Shown here: one piece after another, positions 43,906 through 54,490 of the stretch | How positions within the stretch are numbered: position 1 is the first letter of the stretch | Layout: each line of letters begins with the position of its first letter | Source: Heligmosomoides polygyrus polygyrus | Taxonomy: Eukaryota > Nematoda > Chromadorea > Rhabditida > Heligmosomidae | NCBI GenBank assembly: GCA_947396885.1 | Contig: OX377202.1 | Location: 28,759,407-28,823,406, forward strand | Reading direction: 5' to 3' | Length of the DNA stretch: 64,000 bases | Program-made: the position numbers and the translations under genes | Notes under the pieces: model-generated | Database searches by the model: none | What the model was told of the DNA's origin: nothing | The model's input: the letters and a program-made list of their open reading frames with translations, nothing else

Positions 43906-43947
43906 GCCAAGAAAAAACCCAACCTCCTTGGGTTTTTTTTTCTTGGC
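43906..43947. repeat. Strong hairpin beside a MITE
   Basis: GCCAAGAAAAAACCCA at 43906-43921 pairs with TGGGTTTTTTTTTCTTGGC at 43929-43947, loop CCTCC-type. It directly precedes the MITE at 43965. Confidence 0.85.
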
Positions 43948-43964
43948 AAAAAATAAACACATTT

Positions 43965-44475
43965 TTAGGATCTATCTTAGTCCGGGGGGCCACATATCTA
44001 AAAATTATCTATCAAATCGACATGAGGCTTACCGAGCGGCTCGTGAAGGACTCGAGAGGACCTAAAAGGAAGAAAGAACCAACGAGCGAACAAAAAAATT
44101 AAACCGGAACGGTTCTTACAACCGCTTCGGCGGGCAAAGAGTAAGGCAATGGAGGCTTGCCGCGTACTGACCACCGCCTGACATGTTGTAACCAGGATCT
44201 AACATAGTGAGGAGGGCGCATAAGGACGCATGCCACGTGCTGACCGCCGCCTGACATGTTATAACCAGGATCCAACATGGTGAGGAGGGCACACAACTTC
44301 GATGGCTTACAACCGTACAATGTAATTTTCGTTTTTTCTTTCTTTGTGAGTTTTTCTTGTTTAGGGTCCTGTGTTGTTCTGTAGGAGTCGCTCGGTAAGT
44401 CTCAAGTGAATTTGTTGCATATAATACTTTTTAGTTATGTGGCCTACCCCGGACTAGGATAGATCCCATTTTTAT
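43965..44475. mobile_element. MITE with about 95-bp inverted ends
   Basis: The left end TAGGATCTATCTTAGTCCGG and the reverse-complemented right end GGGATCTATCCTAGTCCGGG continue in parallel through GGCCACATAACTAAAAA and CTTACCGAGCG. The 320-bp interior includes a 73-75-bp tandem duplication (44155-44300; GCCTGACATGTTGTAACCAG and GCCTGACATGTTATAACCAG). No gene. Confidence 0.8.
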
Positions 44476-45669
44476 GTTGATTGTGGATTGTCCCTATATG
44501 ACCCGCTCTTCCCGTTCAGACATAAGCTTCAGACACTTCCCTTGTTAGTCGACGCGAGGTAGGCGCGGGCAAACGCGGACTTCCGCTGCGTCCCTGCTTC
44601 CTTTGAACGCCATCGAGCCTCCTGCGGCCAGTCACGTGAATAGGAAGTGAATCGGGTTATGGCTGTACAATGACGCTTTTGCCTTCGGTATACTACGGGA
44701 GAATCTCCGATTTGTATTTCTACCCCAGGTACAGCGACGGAACGATTAAAGGCTGCGGTGGGGAGATAGCACTTTCTGGAGCCTGGGAAGCTCCTTCTTT
44801 CTGCTATCAAAGACGTTAAAGAAGAGAGGAAGAGCAATGGTTATGGATTACAAGAGCCAGTCATACTCCGTTTCCTATGAAAGCGAGCCATCCACATTTT
44901 CGCAATAACACTACCCAAGTCGTAATGACTTATCAGATTAGGTTCCAACCATGGACTTCGGGTCCGTTTGCTTACAAGTGAATCGAAGCTCTTCAACGGA
45001 GCCAGAACGCAGACTGAATGCCACTCATGAGCCTCCAATGTGCCTCCTCTGCACCAAATCGCCTTTGTGTTACTTCTTCGTCCATGCTAGCCTTTCTTTT
45101 TACCACGTAGAAGCTTCGGTATAACGTAAGGAAAGACAGTAACCTATGGAGCAAGATCTATAACAATCTAGCTCTGCCTATCCAGGGTGTTTCTCTCTTC
45201 TCGGGGCACGAATTCTTAGAGAAGCAAGGGTGCTTCATTACCATTATACCTTTGTCACCGTCTTTTGGTCTCGTGAAGGAAATGGATGGTGCAGCCTTCG
45301 CAGCGCCTGAACAACAGCATTTGAGCTTGGACGCCGACTTCCACAGCCTCGGCTCGGTCGTTAGCTCGCCCTCGCCTCGCTCGTCGCCTTCAGCCTCAGT
45401 AGCGTTTATCACTCACTAGACTCGCCACTCTCCACTCCTTTAGGCCTGATTTAACATAAGAGTAGCGGGAGTATGTCGGCCACGGGACAGGAGATCCATT
45501 GATAGAAATCGTTGCACCACAATTGATAATTACCGATCCTTTTCGCAATTAACCAACTGGTACAAGAGTAATGACAATCTAAAGCCTTCGTATATGCCGC
45601 CCTGCCGAACGCAGTTTACAGTGGGTAATAAAAAATAAGTAAATGTCAATCATTGGATGACCACAATAA
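44476..45669. other. No recognisable gene
   Basis: Interior of the 5-kb inverted-arm element. Open frames at 44529-45412 have no recognised motif. Confidence 0.4.
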
Positions 45670-45830
45670 GTAAGGTGTTCATTTGATTATTCAAATATTC
45701 GACAATTCGAGATTCGATTATTCGAAATTCGAAATTTTAAGAATCGAATATTATTCGATCATTCCAAATTCGAAATTTTGAAAATCGAATATTATTCGAT
45801 CATTCGAAATTCGAAATTTTTTCCCAAGGA
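45670..45830. repeat. TTCGAATA-type palindromic array
   Basis: ATTATTCGATCATTCGAAAT-type units, at the inner edge of the right arm of the 5-kb element and mirroring 42030-42260. Confidence 0.88.
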
Positions 45831-46406
45831 CAAAGGTATAGTACCCAGCTACCCACGCGTATGACAGACATAGAAGAGTCCTATTTTCATTATACTACCT
45901 CTAACTTGAACAGCCCTTCAGGTGAGAACGATTTTTTTAGCACACTTATGCATTTATATGGCCCGGGTTCATAATATTCAACCATAAGGTACGCGTACTT
46001 GTGGCAGTTACGTGTATTATTGGTGATATGGTATGATATGGTGATGGTGCATATACGCATTGTTGGAAAACCAGCACTTAATGAAGGCACAAATAGACAC
46101 CTTTGGTTTGTTGTAAGCATTGATAGTCTAAAGCTGACTCCTGTGAGTATGAGAAAGCGTAGTAACAACAAACTAATATGTGCGAGAATTTCGGAAGTAC
46201 GTGGACTCGAACATAAAACCCCTCCGGTGTGCTCCTATGGGATATCCCTCCTACCAACTGCGTCGCCGAGGCACACCTTGGAGGGTGCCGTAGGGGCTGA
46301 TGACAGTTGCGCGCACGCTTTCAGATCTTTTCAGGTCTTTAAAAAGGCGTTCAGCAAAAACTAACTATAGTTTTGGAGTCCGTTCAAAGGGCCCTACATC
46401 CTGTTA

Positions 46407-46782
46407 AAATAGCATAGCAAAAGCTCACCTTGGGAACCTTTCCTTGTTAGAGATGATAGAATTATATGAAAATTCAAAATCAAATATATGAAAAAATCAA
46501 AAATCAAAAAATTCAAATATATGAAAATTATATGAAAATTCAGATCATAGATCCATGTTTTGATGCACGTAATCCACATGCATATGGCATGCAAAGAAAA
46601 AGGAAAAATTACCATTTCGTTGATAATCGTTGAATCGTAGAGTTAATTAATCTTACCGTGATGCTTCCGGGTTCGCGTCTGATTTTGTGGTTTGGTTCAG
46701 GACCAGTTTCTCCGAATTATCTCTCATAAGTTGACAACGCTTTGCAAGAACGATCGCCACTAGCGTCTCTATTTGATGCTAC
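46407..46782. other. AT-rich, no recognisable feature
   Basis: Contains a short ATATGAAAATTC tandem stretch near 46460-46545. Nothing else supported. Confidence 0.45.
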
Positions 46783-47770
46783 AATACCGCTCCTATCTTT
46801 TGGTTTTTAGGCGGAATAGACGGAAAAACCCGCCGTTTCCGCCACTTTTCCATAATTCCCTTCAAAGAGCTTTGATAAGAAAATAATTGTAACCATTCGA
46901 ATCCTCTCTGGATGTTCCGTCCAACGATGTAGGCAGCGTTCAGTAGTTCATAAATAATTTGGCCTATATAGTCTCGACGGCGGCGGCCTCCCTTCGCCGC
47001 TCGAGATAGTTGCCTCCACAGGTATTATCTACCTAGCTGGTCAGAATAAGCACTTTTAGGCAAATTTCTTATGTTCTGCTTGTGGTACGATCTGAACAGC
47101 GCATCTTCTCACAGCTGGTAAAAATTATGATGATTTTGATCCATTTCTTTGTTAAATTTTCCTTATCTGAGCCGCCAGATTTTTGGAAATCGACCGATTT
47201 CATGAGCTCTGCTCGGCTTCGACCATGAAAACTCAAAGTTCAGTATTAAGCTGAGCTAAGGATGATACGCAAGGTAGCATAGAGAAACAAAGAGAACAAT
47301 AAAGCGGTTCAAAAACTATCGGCTGCCAAGGCCACCTACAGGGTCAAATGTTGATGGGAAATATGATTTTTGCCAAATCAAGTGAACGATAGAAGTCTCG
47401 CCTTTAGGAGGACGGATCGCAAAATGAGAGGCTCACGGTAATGCTCTGTCACCATCCAACTGTGGTCTTCTTGGCTTGGTACCGGATTGTATCACATGCA
47501 AAAAGGCGGCCAAACTACATAGGAAATGGCTCCAGGACAATTTCGGCTACAAAAGTTGTTCTAGAATGGAAAACCAGTGATTTCCCCCCAGTGAATTCTG
47601 AGTCGAATAATGTTAGATTCTAAACTTTTCCACTACTTTAACCATTTTCTGAAATTCTGTGATTGCCCACTTGACTGTGAGTGCGGTCCGCGCCCACGAT
47701 TAGGGCGACCGCCGCTCTACCAGTGTGGTGACCTCATGTGACCCCTTTGATGCCTGACGCCGCTCAGTAC
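46783..47770 (+). repeat. Unclassified dispersed repeat, copy near 47 kb
   Basis: Parallels 445-1480 through its whole length: TCTTTTGGTTTTTAGGCGGA, CTCGACGGCGGCGGCC, CACTTTTAGG, and the closing GACCTCATGTGACCCC block at 47730. The two copies are about 46 kb apart, giving the family's best full-length comparison. Confidence 0.8.
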
Positions 47771-49030
47771 ACTACCTCCTCTGATGGGCCATTGTACTAA
47801 GGCTTCTTTTTGATTTCTGCAAATAAGAACTCGACTAGGTTTTTTTAATTAAGGCTATCACTCATAACCATACAGTGTTCTGGCACCACTGCGTCATGGT
47901 GTACTATGTTATTTAATTTTGATTTTAGTTTTGGCCTACATCTCTCTAAGATACCGTTATACCTTCCTAAAAGCTTGCGCCATGCACTCGTCTGAATCAT
48001 TGCATTTTACGCTCAATTGATTGTTTTTCGCCAATTGCTATAATTTCTTCACAAAGTGGCCTATCTTGAGTTGTGCTTTTCTTAAGGTTTAAAATAAAAA
48101 AAACGCTACTGCTTGCGAAAAATACGGGGTATTCCAAAAAATGCAGGCACTCTTTGAATGGTTCTAACGTTGCCGCTCATGATGCTTTTAAGGATATTTA
48201 AGACTCATGGGAGAGCAAAGGTTAACGAGATCTCAGCGGCGTAAAAATAGTAGAGACTGCGCTGTGCTCCGCCTGAAAGTTGCATTTCACATTCGATTGA
48301 TTATGCACGAGCTGAATGCTTTTCATAGTCTTGTTCCTACGTGGCCACATTTACCTGCTTTTTGCTTCTTTTACGCTTAGAACTTGACAATCACGTCAAA
48401 TCTACAAAATATCCTTTGCGCCAGTGCGCCTGCAATTATGCCAGGTTAAGGCCCGGTGTTGCGTCAGTTGACCATCAGAACAAGGTACAGGAACTTCGTC
48501 TGAGGAGGCCAAAGTATTCGAGATCCGTTCGATCAATCCAAACATATACCCCGCATCACTGCTCGGATTCTTCAAAATGGTAGTAGGATGCTCGAGGTGC
48601 AGTCGACAACTGCTCAACACTCTACGATTACATCACGAGTTTAAAAGAACGACCGCGCCCCAATCGAACGCCGGGTTACGGTGTCAATGTCAGGAGTCGT
48701 ATTTTTATAATACTGCACTCGATGTCGCAGTATAAACAAAACCTAGGAGGGTGACCCCTTCACCCAGAGTCAGTTAGAGAGATTCACGTTTATTAGTTTT
48801 GTGGACATTCAGAATAAACGAATAGACATGAAAAAACCAAAAAGAAAAAAGAGGACGGACGCATACTTGGCGAAGGAGCAGTGGCGGGCACAAAAGGCGG
48901 CCTCGCACGCGCTCGCACGCGCTTGCGAAGGACGAGCTCCTGAGCTCAAATATGTCCTTGGTTTTTCATATTGTTGACTTTAGACGAGTTATATCCAGAA
49001 GACGCAAATCTGACTCCCGATAATTTACCT
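47771..49030. other. No recognisable gene
   Basis: A Harbinger-like terminus may lie near 48705-48755 (CGCAGTATAAACAAAACCTA). Otherwise nothing I can support. Confidence 0.4.
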
Positions 49031-49034
49031 TGTT

Positions 49035-49300
49035 AGCGTCGAATATATTCGAATATATTCGAATTTTGGGCCATGTCGAATAGTCGAGTAAGGAATACAT
49101 ACGAATATTGGACCTCGTCGAATTGTCGAATAATGAACATATTCGAATTTTGGGCCACGTCGAATAGTCGAATAGCGAATATATTCGAATATTGGACCTC
49201 GTCGAATAGTCGAAGAATGAATATGTTCGTATTTTGGCCCTCGTCGAATATTCGAATAATCAATATTAGATTATTCGAATTTATTCGAAATTATTTGATT
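49035..49300. repeat. TTCGAATA-type array with 40-60-bp higher-order unit
   Basis: Repeating GAATATATTCGAAT, TTTTGGGCCA(T/C)GTCGAATAGTCG and TTGGACCTCGTCGAAT blocks. Open on both strands because the unit is nearly self-complementary; not coding. Confidence 0.88.
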
Positions 49301-49322
49301 CGGTCCGACGTTTAGTGTGTAT

Positions 49323-50707
49323 CAGGGGTGCACACGAAGTTCTGTGCGTTAAATTATTTTAACGAAAATTTTCAACGGGAATTTTTCGTTAAATTTCCGG
49401 TAAATCGTTAAATTTCGTTAAAAAATACAATTAGCTGAAAACTGTTATTTCAATTCAAAAACCAATGAAGATGTTATATGCTTCATCCAACTTCAGCAGA
49501 TTAACAACTAAAGTTCAAGGAATGGAGTGTAACACTACAATGTAACTTAAACAATTCATTATCAACAAGGTGTGGGCAGTAAAATAAACAAACCTTCGGC
49601 AACAAATTATCTTCATGGTGTGGAATATACCAGGTATGGGATTATCAATCAAGAGAATAGTACTTAGTGGGCTGAAGCCCGCTTCGACAAGGCATTTTAA
49701 AATGTAAGATCAGGCAGACCCCAAAGTTCCTTCCCTTTCCTGGTTCTTTACGAAACTGCTTTGTGTGACTGTTATACGAACGTCTACAATCTCGATGCGG
49801 GAACCAGTCCACTAAGTACCGAAAGAGCTAACAAAAATACAACTAAAAGCCTATCTGTGGAATATTAACACATTTACAGGAAAGTAGCTTTCCAAATTTT
49901 TGTTATTAGAGCGCGTGTAGCCCCGTCGGAGGGGAGCATCGGTTTTTGCACGCACATCCTATACCAGGTTCCTGGTTCGGATTTCCCGATCAAGCCAACC
50001 AAGACTTCCAACACGCGGTGAATTTTTGGTTGGTGCATTGATACCAGACTTGTCTGAGAAGGATAAACCGCTGACTTCTTCATCGGCTGACCATCATAGC
50101 TGATTTACTGCATGGCCAGTTACGCATTCAAATCGTCTCCAGGACATCCTGTAGAAGTAGAGCGCGTGGCGCACCCTAAAAGGCATTGAGTGACGGCGTT
50201 CTTAATCCCTTCACTAGCGTTTTCTCAAATCATTTAAAATACTTCCGCCGACTGCAAAAATTCTCTCCTTTTCGACTGCTTTAGGAGGCGAGCAAAGCAT
50301 TCTGGGATAAGCAGCGCCAAGTGAGGATAAGCATATCTTACCAGGAGGTCAAACCACTAACTTTGTGGATTTGACGTGCTTGGCGGCTTGATGAAGAACA
50401 TTTCTAGCTCCAATTGTATTATTTCTAAGAATCCAGATGCGCCATAGAAGGCATGAGAATGGCATAAAACATTAAAATATTCTTGATGATTTCAATAGTT
50501 TTTCAGGAATAGTTCTAATTGGGAGATGAGGCCTGCAATATTAGTGAAGACAGAGGGGAAAGTGATAAACTTACCGAGAAAAAGGTCCGTTAAAAATTCC
50601 GTTAAATTTCCAAAAATTTCCGTTAAGTCGTTAAGCCGGATTTTAACGGAAAATGCCGTTAATTCGTTAAATTCGTTAAGTCGTTAACCGTTAAATGTGC
50701 ACCCCTG
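49323..50707. mobile_element. hAT-type non-autonomous element, 8-bp target duplication
   Basis: Ends CAGGGGTGCACA (49323-49334) and TGTGCACCCCTG (50696-50707) are perfect inverted repeats. GTGTGTAT flanks both sides (49315-49322, 50708-50715). Subterminal CGTTAAATT motifs cluster within about 120 bp of each end. CAGGGGTG termini with an 8-bp duplication define hAT. The interior has no transposase and contains a SINE. Confidence 0.92.
49909..50215 (+). mobile_element. tRNA-derived SINE, older copy inside hAT element
   Basis: Head GAGCGCGTGTAGCCCCGTCG, then CAGGTTCCTGGTTCGGATTT, CTTGTCTGAGAAGGATAAA and GTAGAAGTAGAGCGCG in family order; several substitutions and small insertions make it older than the copies at 7128 and 57067. 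Its target duplication is no longer obvious. Confidence 0.85.
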
Positions 50708-50715
50708 GTGTGTAT

Positions 50716-51214
50716 TGCTCTTCTTCTATGAGTATTGGACCGCTGCTCGCCTTTATTGTATCGCCACGCGGATATTGGGACGGTCTTGAGGAAGGCAATA
50801 TTAATAATATTTATTATCCACAAAATAGTATACGTAATCTACTACCAAACAGCCGTCGTCGTCCGGTATTGAGGAGCAGGTCGTAGGCGATATTGAGGGT
50901 TGGTATTGAGCACGGCGCGACGAAGTCCTTGCGTTCCGAATGCGTGAGTCGCGGAAGACGTGCGTGCGACTCCGTGAGACCTGAGAACGCGAGTAGAGTC
51001 GAGAGTGTTGAGACGTGAGATGAGAGTCGAGCATCTGAGCCCCTTTTATACGGTGAGCGGCGACGGCGGCGGCGCGGTGGAATGCAAGCCTCTGCTGTAA
51101 TATTCAAGATCAGCCAGCAGATATGGAATCTGAGAAGTTAATATCGATTGAACTATATCAGAAATAGAATAAATGAAATGAGAAACCTCTATCTACATAG
51201 TAGCGATAGCTGCA
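50716..51214 (-). repeat. BEL/Pao 3' LTR
   Basis: 499 bp, about 98 percent like the 5' LTR by eye; begins and ends as expected (TGCTCTTCTT at the plus-strand left, GATAGCTGCA at the right). Contains the same TATA-like and AATAAA signals. Confidence 0.93.
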
Positions 51215-51335
51215 CTCCCGCGCGCGACTATGGACGCGAAGATCTTTCGAGGCTGCTACACACATCACCAATCGCATCTCGAATGCGGTCCTTTGAGTTA
51301 GGCACGGAGCGGATGATGCCCTTCATCGTAAGGAA

Positions 51336-52220
51336 TCAGGAAGCGCAGTATTGTCGTCCTTGCGGTAGAGCACTACCAGCATGGATTGCTTTTCCTTTTA
51401 CAGTCCCACGGTCGGCACACATCTGTAGGCAATATTGACATCTCCCGTCACGCATTATGAAGTCAAAGCGTTCGTCTCCATTGGTGAACACGGGAATTTC
51501 GGAATATTGAGCACCCTGCGCCTCGCTGAATGCATATACAATGCGGTCGCTTACTCCTCTTGAGCACTCGCCGATTTTTCTGGTTGGAAGTAAGCGGAGT
51601 CCCGTTGTAAGTCGTCTAGGTCTTTTCGAAGTTGCTTTTGCCGGCTCTCTTGCGAGGAGTCTTCGTTTTGGCTGCGATGCAGCCGCACCGCCCTCAGCAA
51701 TTTTTTCTAGGTGCCTTTCTATGGGTTGCAGGGTTATCCTAGCCTCGTCATCGATGTTATTGAAACTATTGAAAATCAGTTCCTTCAACACTTTCCTCTT
51801 GAATTGGCTTCCAATTTTTCTGAAGAGGAAGCATAACACATTCCAGCATATGCTTGCAATTATTCTAATCGGTTGACCGATGACGACCGGTACATACAGG
51901 AAGACATAGCATCCTGTAATTATGAAGTAAAGTATCGTCGTCAAGGTGAGTATACCGCTAACCGGTCAGCACTCCGGATTTAGGATATTTGCACTACAAA
52001 ACGTGCATTTTACTGATTGGCAGAATGGTGCTGCTGGGCATATTGTCTCGATTGTCTGAACAGTTTGGTTCTTGAAGAACTTCCATTGTACTCGAGGATC
52101 GTACAGAACTACTTCGGGAGGAAAAGTAATACTCTCGTTAGTCTGTGGGGTGTCGAGTGTTATGCAGTGTTGATCTGCGCATATTTCATGCGGAATTGTT
52201 TCTGCCGTCTGTAATTGCAC
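51336..52220 (-). pseudogene. Envelope-type glycoprotein, C-terminal remnant with in-frame stop
   Basis: One reading frame on the minus strand from about 52220 to 51336, interrupted by a single TGA at 51966-51968. The part before the stop is a cysteine-rich ectodomain end (six cysteines in about 75 residues). The part after it opens with a hydrophobic membrane-spanning stretch of roughly 25-45 residues and continues into a long basic tail. Nematode BEL/Pao elements of the Cer7 type carry phlebovirus-like class II envelope genes in this position. That identity is an inference from position, cysteines and membrane anchor, since the N-terminal and fusion regions are deleted. Not functional. Confidence 0.6.
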
Positions 52221-52235
52221 TTCTCCCTGGAAACA

Positions 52236-53132
52236 TTAAATTGTTCGTTTCGAGAGTGATTCGTTAGCGAGAACTTTCTCTGAAGCCTCTTCATCTTTCT
52301 CCTTGGGTCTGCCACAGATAAGGTGGCCAAACTTGGTCGACAGAAGATGCAATCCCGAAGGCAGTTGAAGTGGAGCTGTGTCCTTTCGTACAAAGGACCA
52401 CAACAAGTCACACCCTAGAAGCACAGACGGTTGAATGCTTTGTTTACTTCGTCGAGAACCCACAGGTAAATTGAGCGTATCCATTAATTTCTGGTCTTCA
52501 ATCGATAGCGACGGGGGCGTAAACGCATGGGTGAGAATATTGTGCGTGAGCAAATCCAGAAAATGTGGAGTTCCTTCTTCATCCCACACTTCCATTCGCA
52601 CTTTCTGACACTTCGTTTCGATAGCTTCTTTGGTGCCAAAGGTATTCAATCTGATGTGCCTTTCTTCAAGGATGGGCAGGCAGAGTTTGACAGCAAGTGC
52701 ACTGTCTATAAATGACACTTCGGCTCCTGTATCGAAAAGAACATCGACTTTCATGAGTGTCTTTGTATTGGGGTCCAGCACCGTCGCTTCTCCTGTAGGC
52801 AAACAAGGGTGATGGGAGCTCTGTGCACTGAATACTCCTTGTATTGAAACAGGAGGCGTTTCTTGGGTGGTCTCTTCCTTTTCGTCTTCTTGGGCAATTA
52901 CCGCATTCGAGCGAATATTGTTGGGCGGAGTTTTACTTCGCTTTCCTTTTGAATCCCTTTTATTGGAAGAACCTGTATTGTTTTGAGATGGGCCCCATTT
53001 CTTGGTGTTGGAGATGGTCCCTGTTGTCTCTGTTTGAAACAACATGAAGTGTGATGTGGTCCATTGCAGTTGAAGCAAAGACGACCCTTGCATTGGGTCG
53101 AGGCATGACCAGATGAGGCGCATATAAGACAC
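52236..53132 (-). pseudogene. BEL/Pao protease region (DUF1758-like), pol truncated
   Basis: The frame runs from upstream of 53000 to 52236. After a hydrophilic Ser/Lys/Asn linker it contains VDVLFDTGAEVSFIDSALA, the aspartic protease active-site DTG (about 52735), and downstream LLGCDLLW, typical of the DUF1758 protease. It stops at 52236, a few bases before the envelope remnant starts. The frame differs from gag by one position in the -1 sense; the overlap is around 52900-53130. Most BEL elements have one continuous gag-pol frame, so a single-base lesion is likelier than programmed shifting. Confidence 0.85.
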
Positions 53133-54331
53133 AGCTTATTCTGGCGTAGGTATAGTGACCTATCTTGAGCTGTGACATACCTTGTACAATAGTTAGAGGA
53201 GTGATTCCCTCTGCAATACATGCACATCCGTGTTTTTGACTGATTGGGTCCTGTTTTCCCTTGAGGATTGGGTCTCTTAAACGAAGGAGGACTCTTGTCC
53301 CTGAATAGATGGAACATCTCCTCTGACGACAGAGTTTCGTCTATGAATTGAAAGAGGTGGGCCATCCCGAAGGGCGTGTCCGCAGAAAGCCCTTGCCTTT
53401 TATTGATAACCTTGCGCTTAGTGGCATCTGGAAACTTAGCCAGCACTTTCTTGATTAGCCATGAGCTACTGACATCTTCACCCTTATCCTCTAGCTGAGT
53501 GGTAATAGCCTCAAGCTGCTCCAACAGCGAGCGCTGGTCCTTTATTGAGGGGCTTCGCAGCGCGCAAGCCTCTATCCTTTCTACCAGATGGTTCACCAGC
53601 TTCTCCTTATTGTTGTATTTATTGAAGAGACAGGCTATTGCTTTGGAGTAGTTGTCCCTAGTTACCCTGAATTTCATAATGGACTCTCGGGCTTCTCCTT
53701 TGAGAGCATCCAGTAGGTAATTGTATTTCACCAATTCTGGAAGGTTTTTGGAATTGATATTGTTATCAAAGATCTCCCAGAAATTATCCCATTCCCATAC
53801 GTTCCCTGTAAACGTTGGAATGGGAATCGGGGGTAACTCCGTCCCCCTAGACTGCACATGATGCATCGGTGCCACCGATGCTTCTAGTGACTCTTGTGCC
53901 GATCTCGGTAAGATCGATCGATTGATATGCGGTGCTGCCGCTGAAGTCAAGGCTTGCAAGCGAGCTTGCAGGAGGATGAGATGATCAAACGCCACTGATA
54001 ACGCAGTTTCTGCTTTCCCAAAGTACGCCTCAAGGTCCTCTTCGCCTTCCGTCCTAGTGCTTCCTCGATTATCGAGGGCCGCCGCAAGATCAAAAAGGGC
54101 TGTCTCTACCTTTGCTGTTATTGACCGTATTGCACCAAGGGCTTCCTCCAACCTATTGATATTGTCAGCTCTTTCCTCACCCGGAATATTGGGGTCAAGA
54201 GAAGTCTTCTCTAACTTTTCTTCTTTAATTTGCTCGACTACATGCTCCAGCTTATTGGTAAAAGTCGTTAGTAAGCGCTTTCGAGTAGTGATTTGAGAGG
54301 ACATGATATTGTACAGGAGATATTGACCCAC
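52898..54331 (-). CDS. BEL/Pao Gag polyprotein (DUF1759)
   Basis: 477 residues from the ATG at 54331. The N-terminal third is coiled-coil-like and charged (TNKLEHVVEQIKEEKLEKTS). The DUF1759 capsid-like domain lies in about residues 165-320 (PIPTFTGNVWEWDNFWEIFD, then KYNYLLDALKGEARESIM). Cys/His nucleocapsid knuckles follow in about residues 390-445 (CMYCRGNHSSNYC, CLICASSGHASTQC, CFNCNGPHHTSCC). The last 35 or so residues after FKQRQQG appear out of frame; the authentic continuation is in the protease frame. The family protein packages element RNA into particles. Confidence 0.92.
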   Translation of the reverse strand: MGQYLLYNIMSSQITTRKRLLTTFTNKLEHVVEQIKEEKLEKTSLDPNIPGEERADNINRLEEALGAIRSITAKVETALFDLAAALDNRGSTRTEGEEDLEAYFGKAETALSVAFDHLILLQARLQALTSAAAPHINRSILPRSAQESLEASVAPMHHVQSRGTELPPIPIPTFTGNVWEWDNFWEIFDNNINSKNLPELVKYNYLLDALKGEARESIMKFRVTRDNYSKAIACLFNKYNNKEKLVNHLVERIEACALRSPSIKDQRSLLEQLEAITTQLEDKGEDVSSSWLIKKVLAKFPDATKRKVINKRQGLSADTPFGMAHLFQFIDETLSSEEMFHLFRDKSPPSFKRPNPQGKTGPNQSKTRMCMYCRGNHSSNYCTRYVTAQDRSLYLRQNKLCLICASSGHASTQCKGRLCFNCNGPHHTSCCFKQRQQGPSPTPRNGAHLKTIQVLPIKGIQKESEVKLRPTIFARMR

Positions 54332-54427
54332 GAATCTATCCGTTTATTGGTCGATATTGAGGAGAAGAACTTGACGATGAGAGGACTAAGAGGGTTTTAG
54401 ATTTTTGACTATCTTCGAAAGGGAAGA

Positions 54428-54450
54428 TAAACCGACCTGATGCACCAGAT
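54428..54450 (-). promoter_or_regulatory. Candidate tRNA primer-binding site
   Basis: Minus-strand ATATCTGGTGCATCAGGTCG lies about 40 bases after the 5' LTR. BEL/Pao leaders commonly carry a TGGTG-starting site in such a context. The identity of the tRNA is not established. Confidence 0.45.
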
Positions 54451-54490
54451 ATTGTCCTGAGTTCTTCGAGCGGCCGATGCATCAAAATAC

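Larger units (their letters stand above)
41434..46406. mobile_element. 5-kb element with long inverted arms
   Basis: The left arm 41434-42260 and right arm 45668-46406 are inverted copies. The outer word AGGATGTAGGGCCCT is shared by both ends, then TTTTTGCTGAACGC, the GGAGCACACCGGAGGGGTT block (41600 and its complement near 46215), the ACGCTTTCTCATACTCACA-type block, and finally TTCGAA-rich arrays at the inner edges. Arms are about 0.74-0.83 kb. The 3.4-kb interior holds another inverted pair (42530/43860), a MITE (43965-44475) and a tandem duplication, but no transposase I recognise. It begins only about 20 bp after the RTE stop codon. Confidence 0.75.

Noticed and set aside
49033..49315. 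Open frames on both strands rich in Asn/Ile/Phe
   Set aside because: Produced by the palindromic TTCGAATA array.
51336..51944. Independent 202-codon host gene
   Set aside because: It is in the same frame as the cysteine-rich segment upstream, lies between the LTRs on the element's coding strand and begins with a membrane anchor, so it belongs to the retroelement.
51966..51968. Selenocysteine or read-through codon
   Set aside because: No stem-loop or conserved context is visible; the element is otherwise broken, so a plain nonsense mutation is the simpler view.
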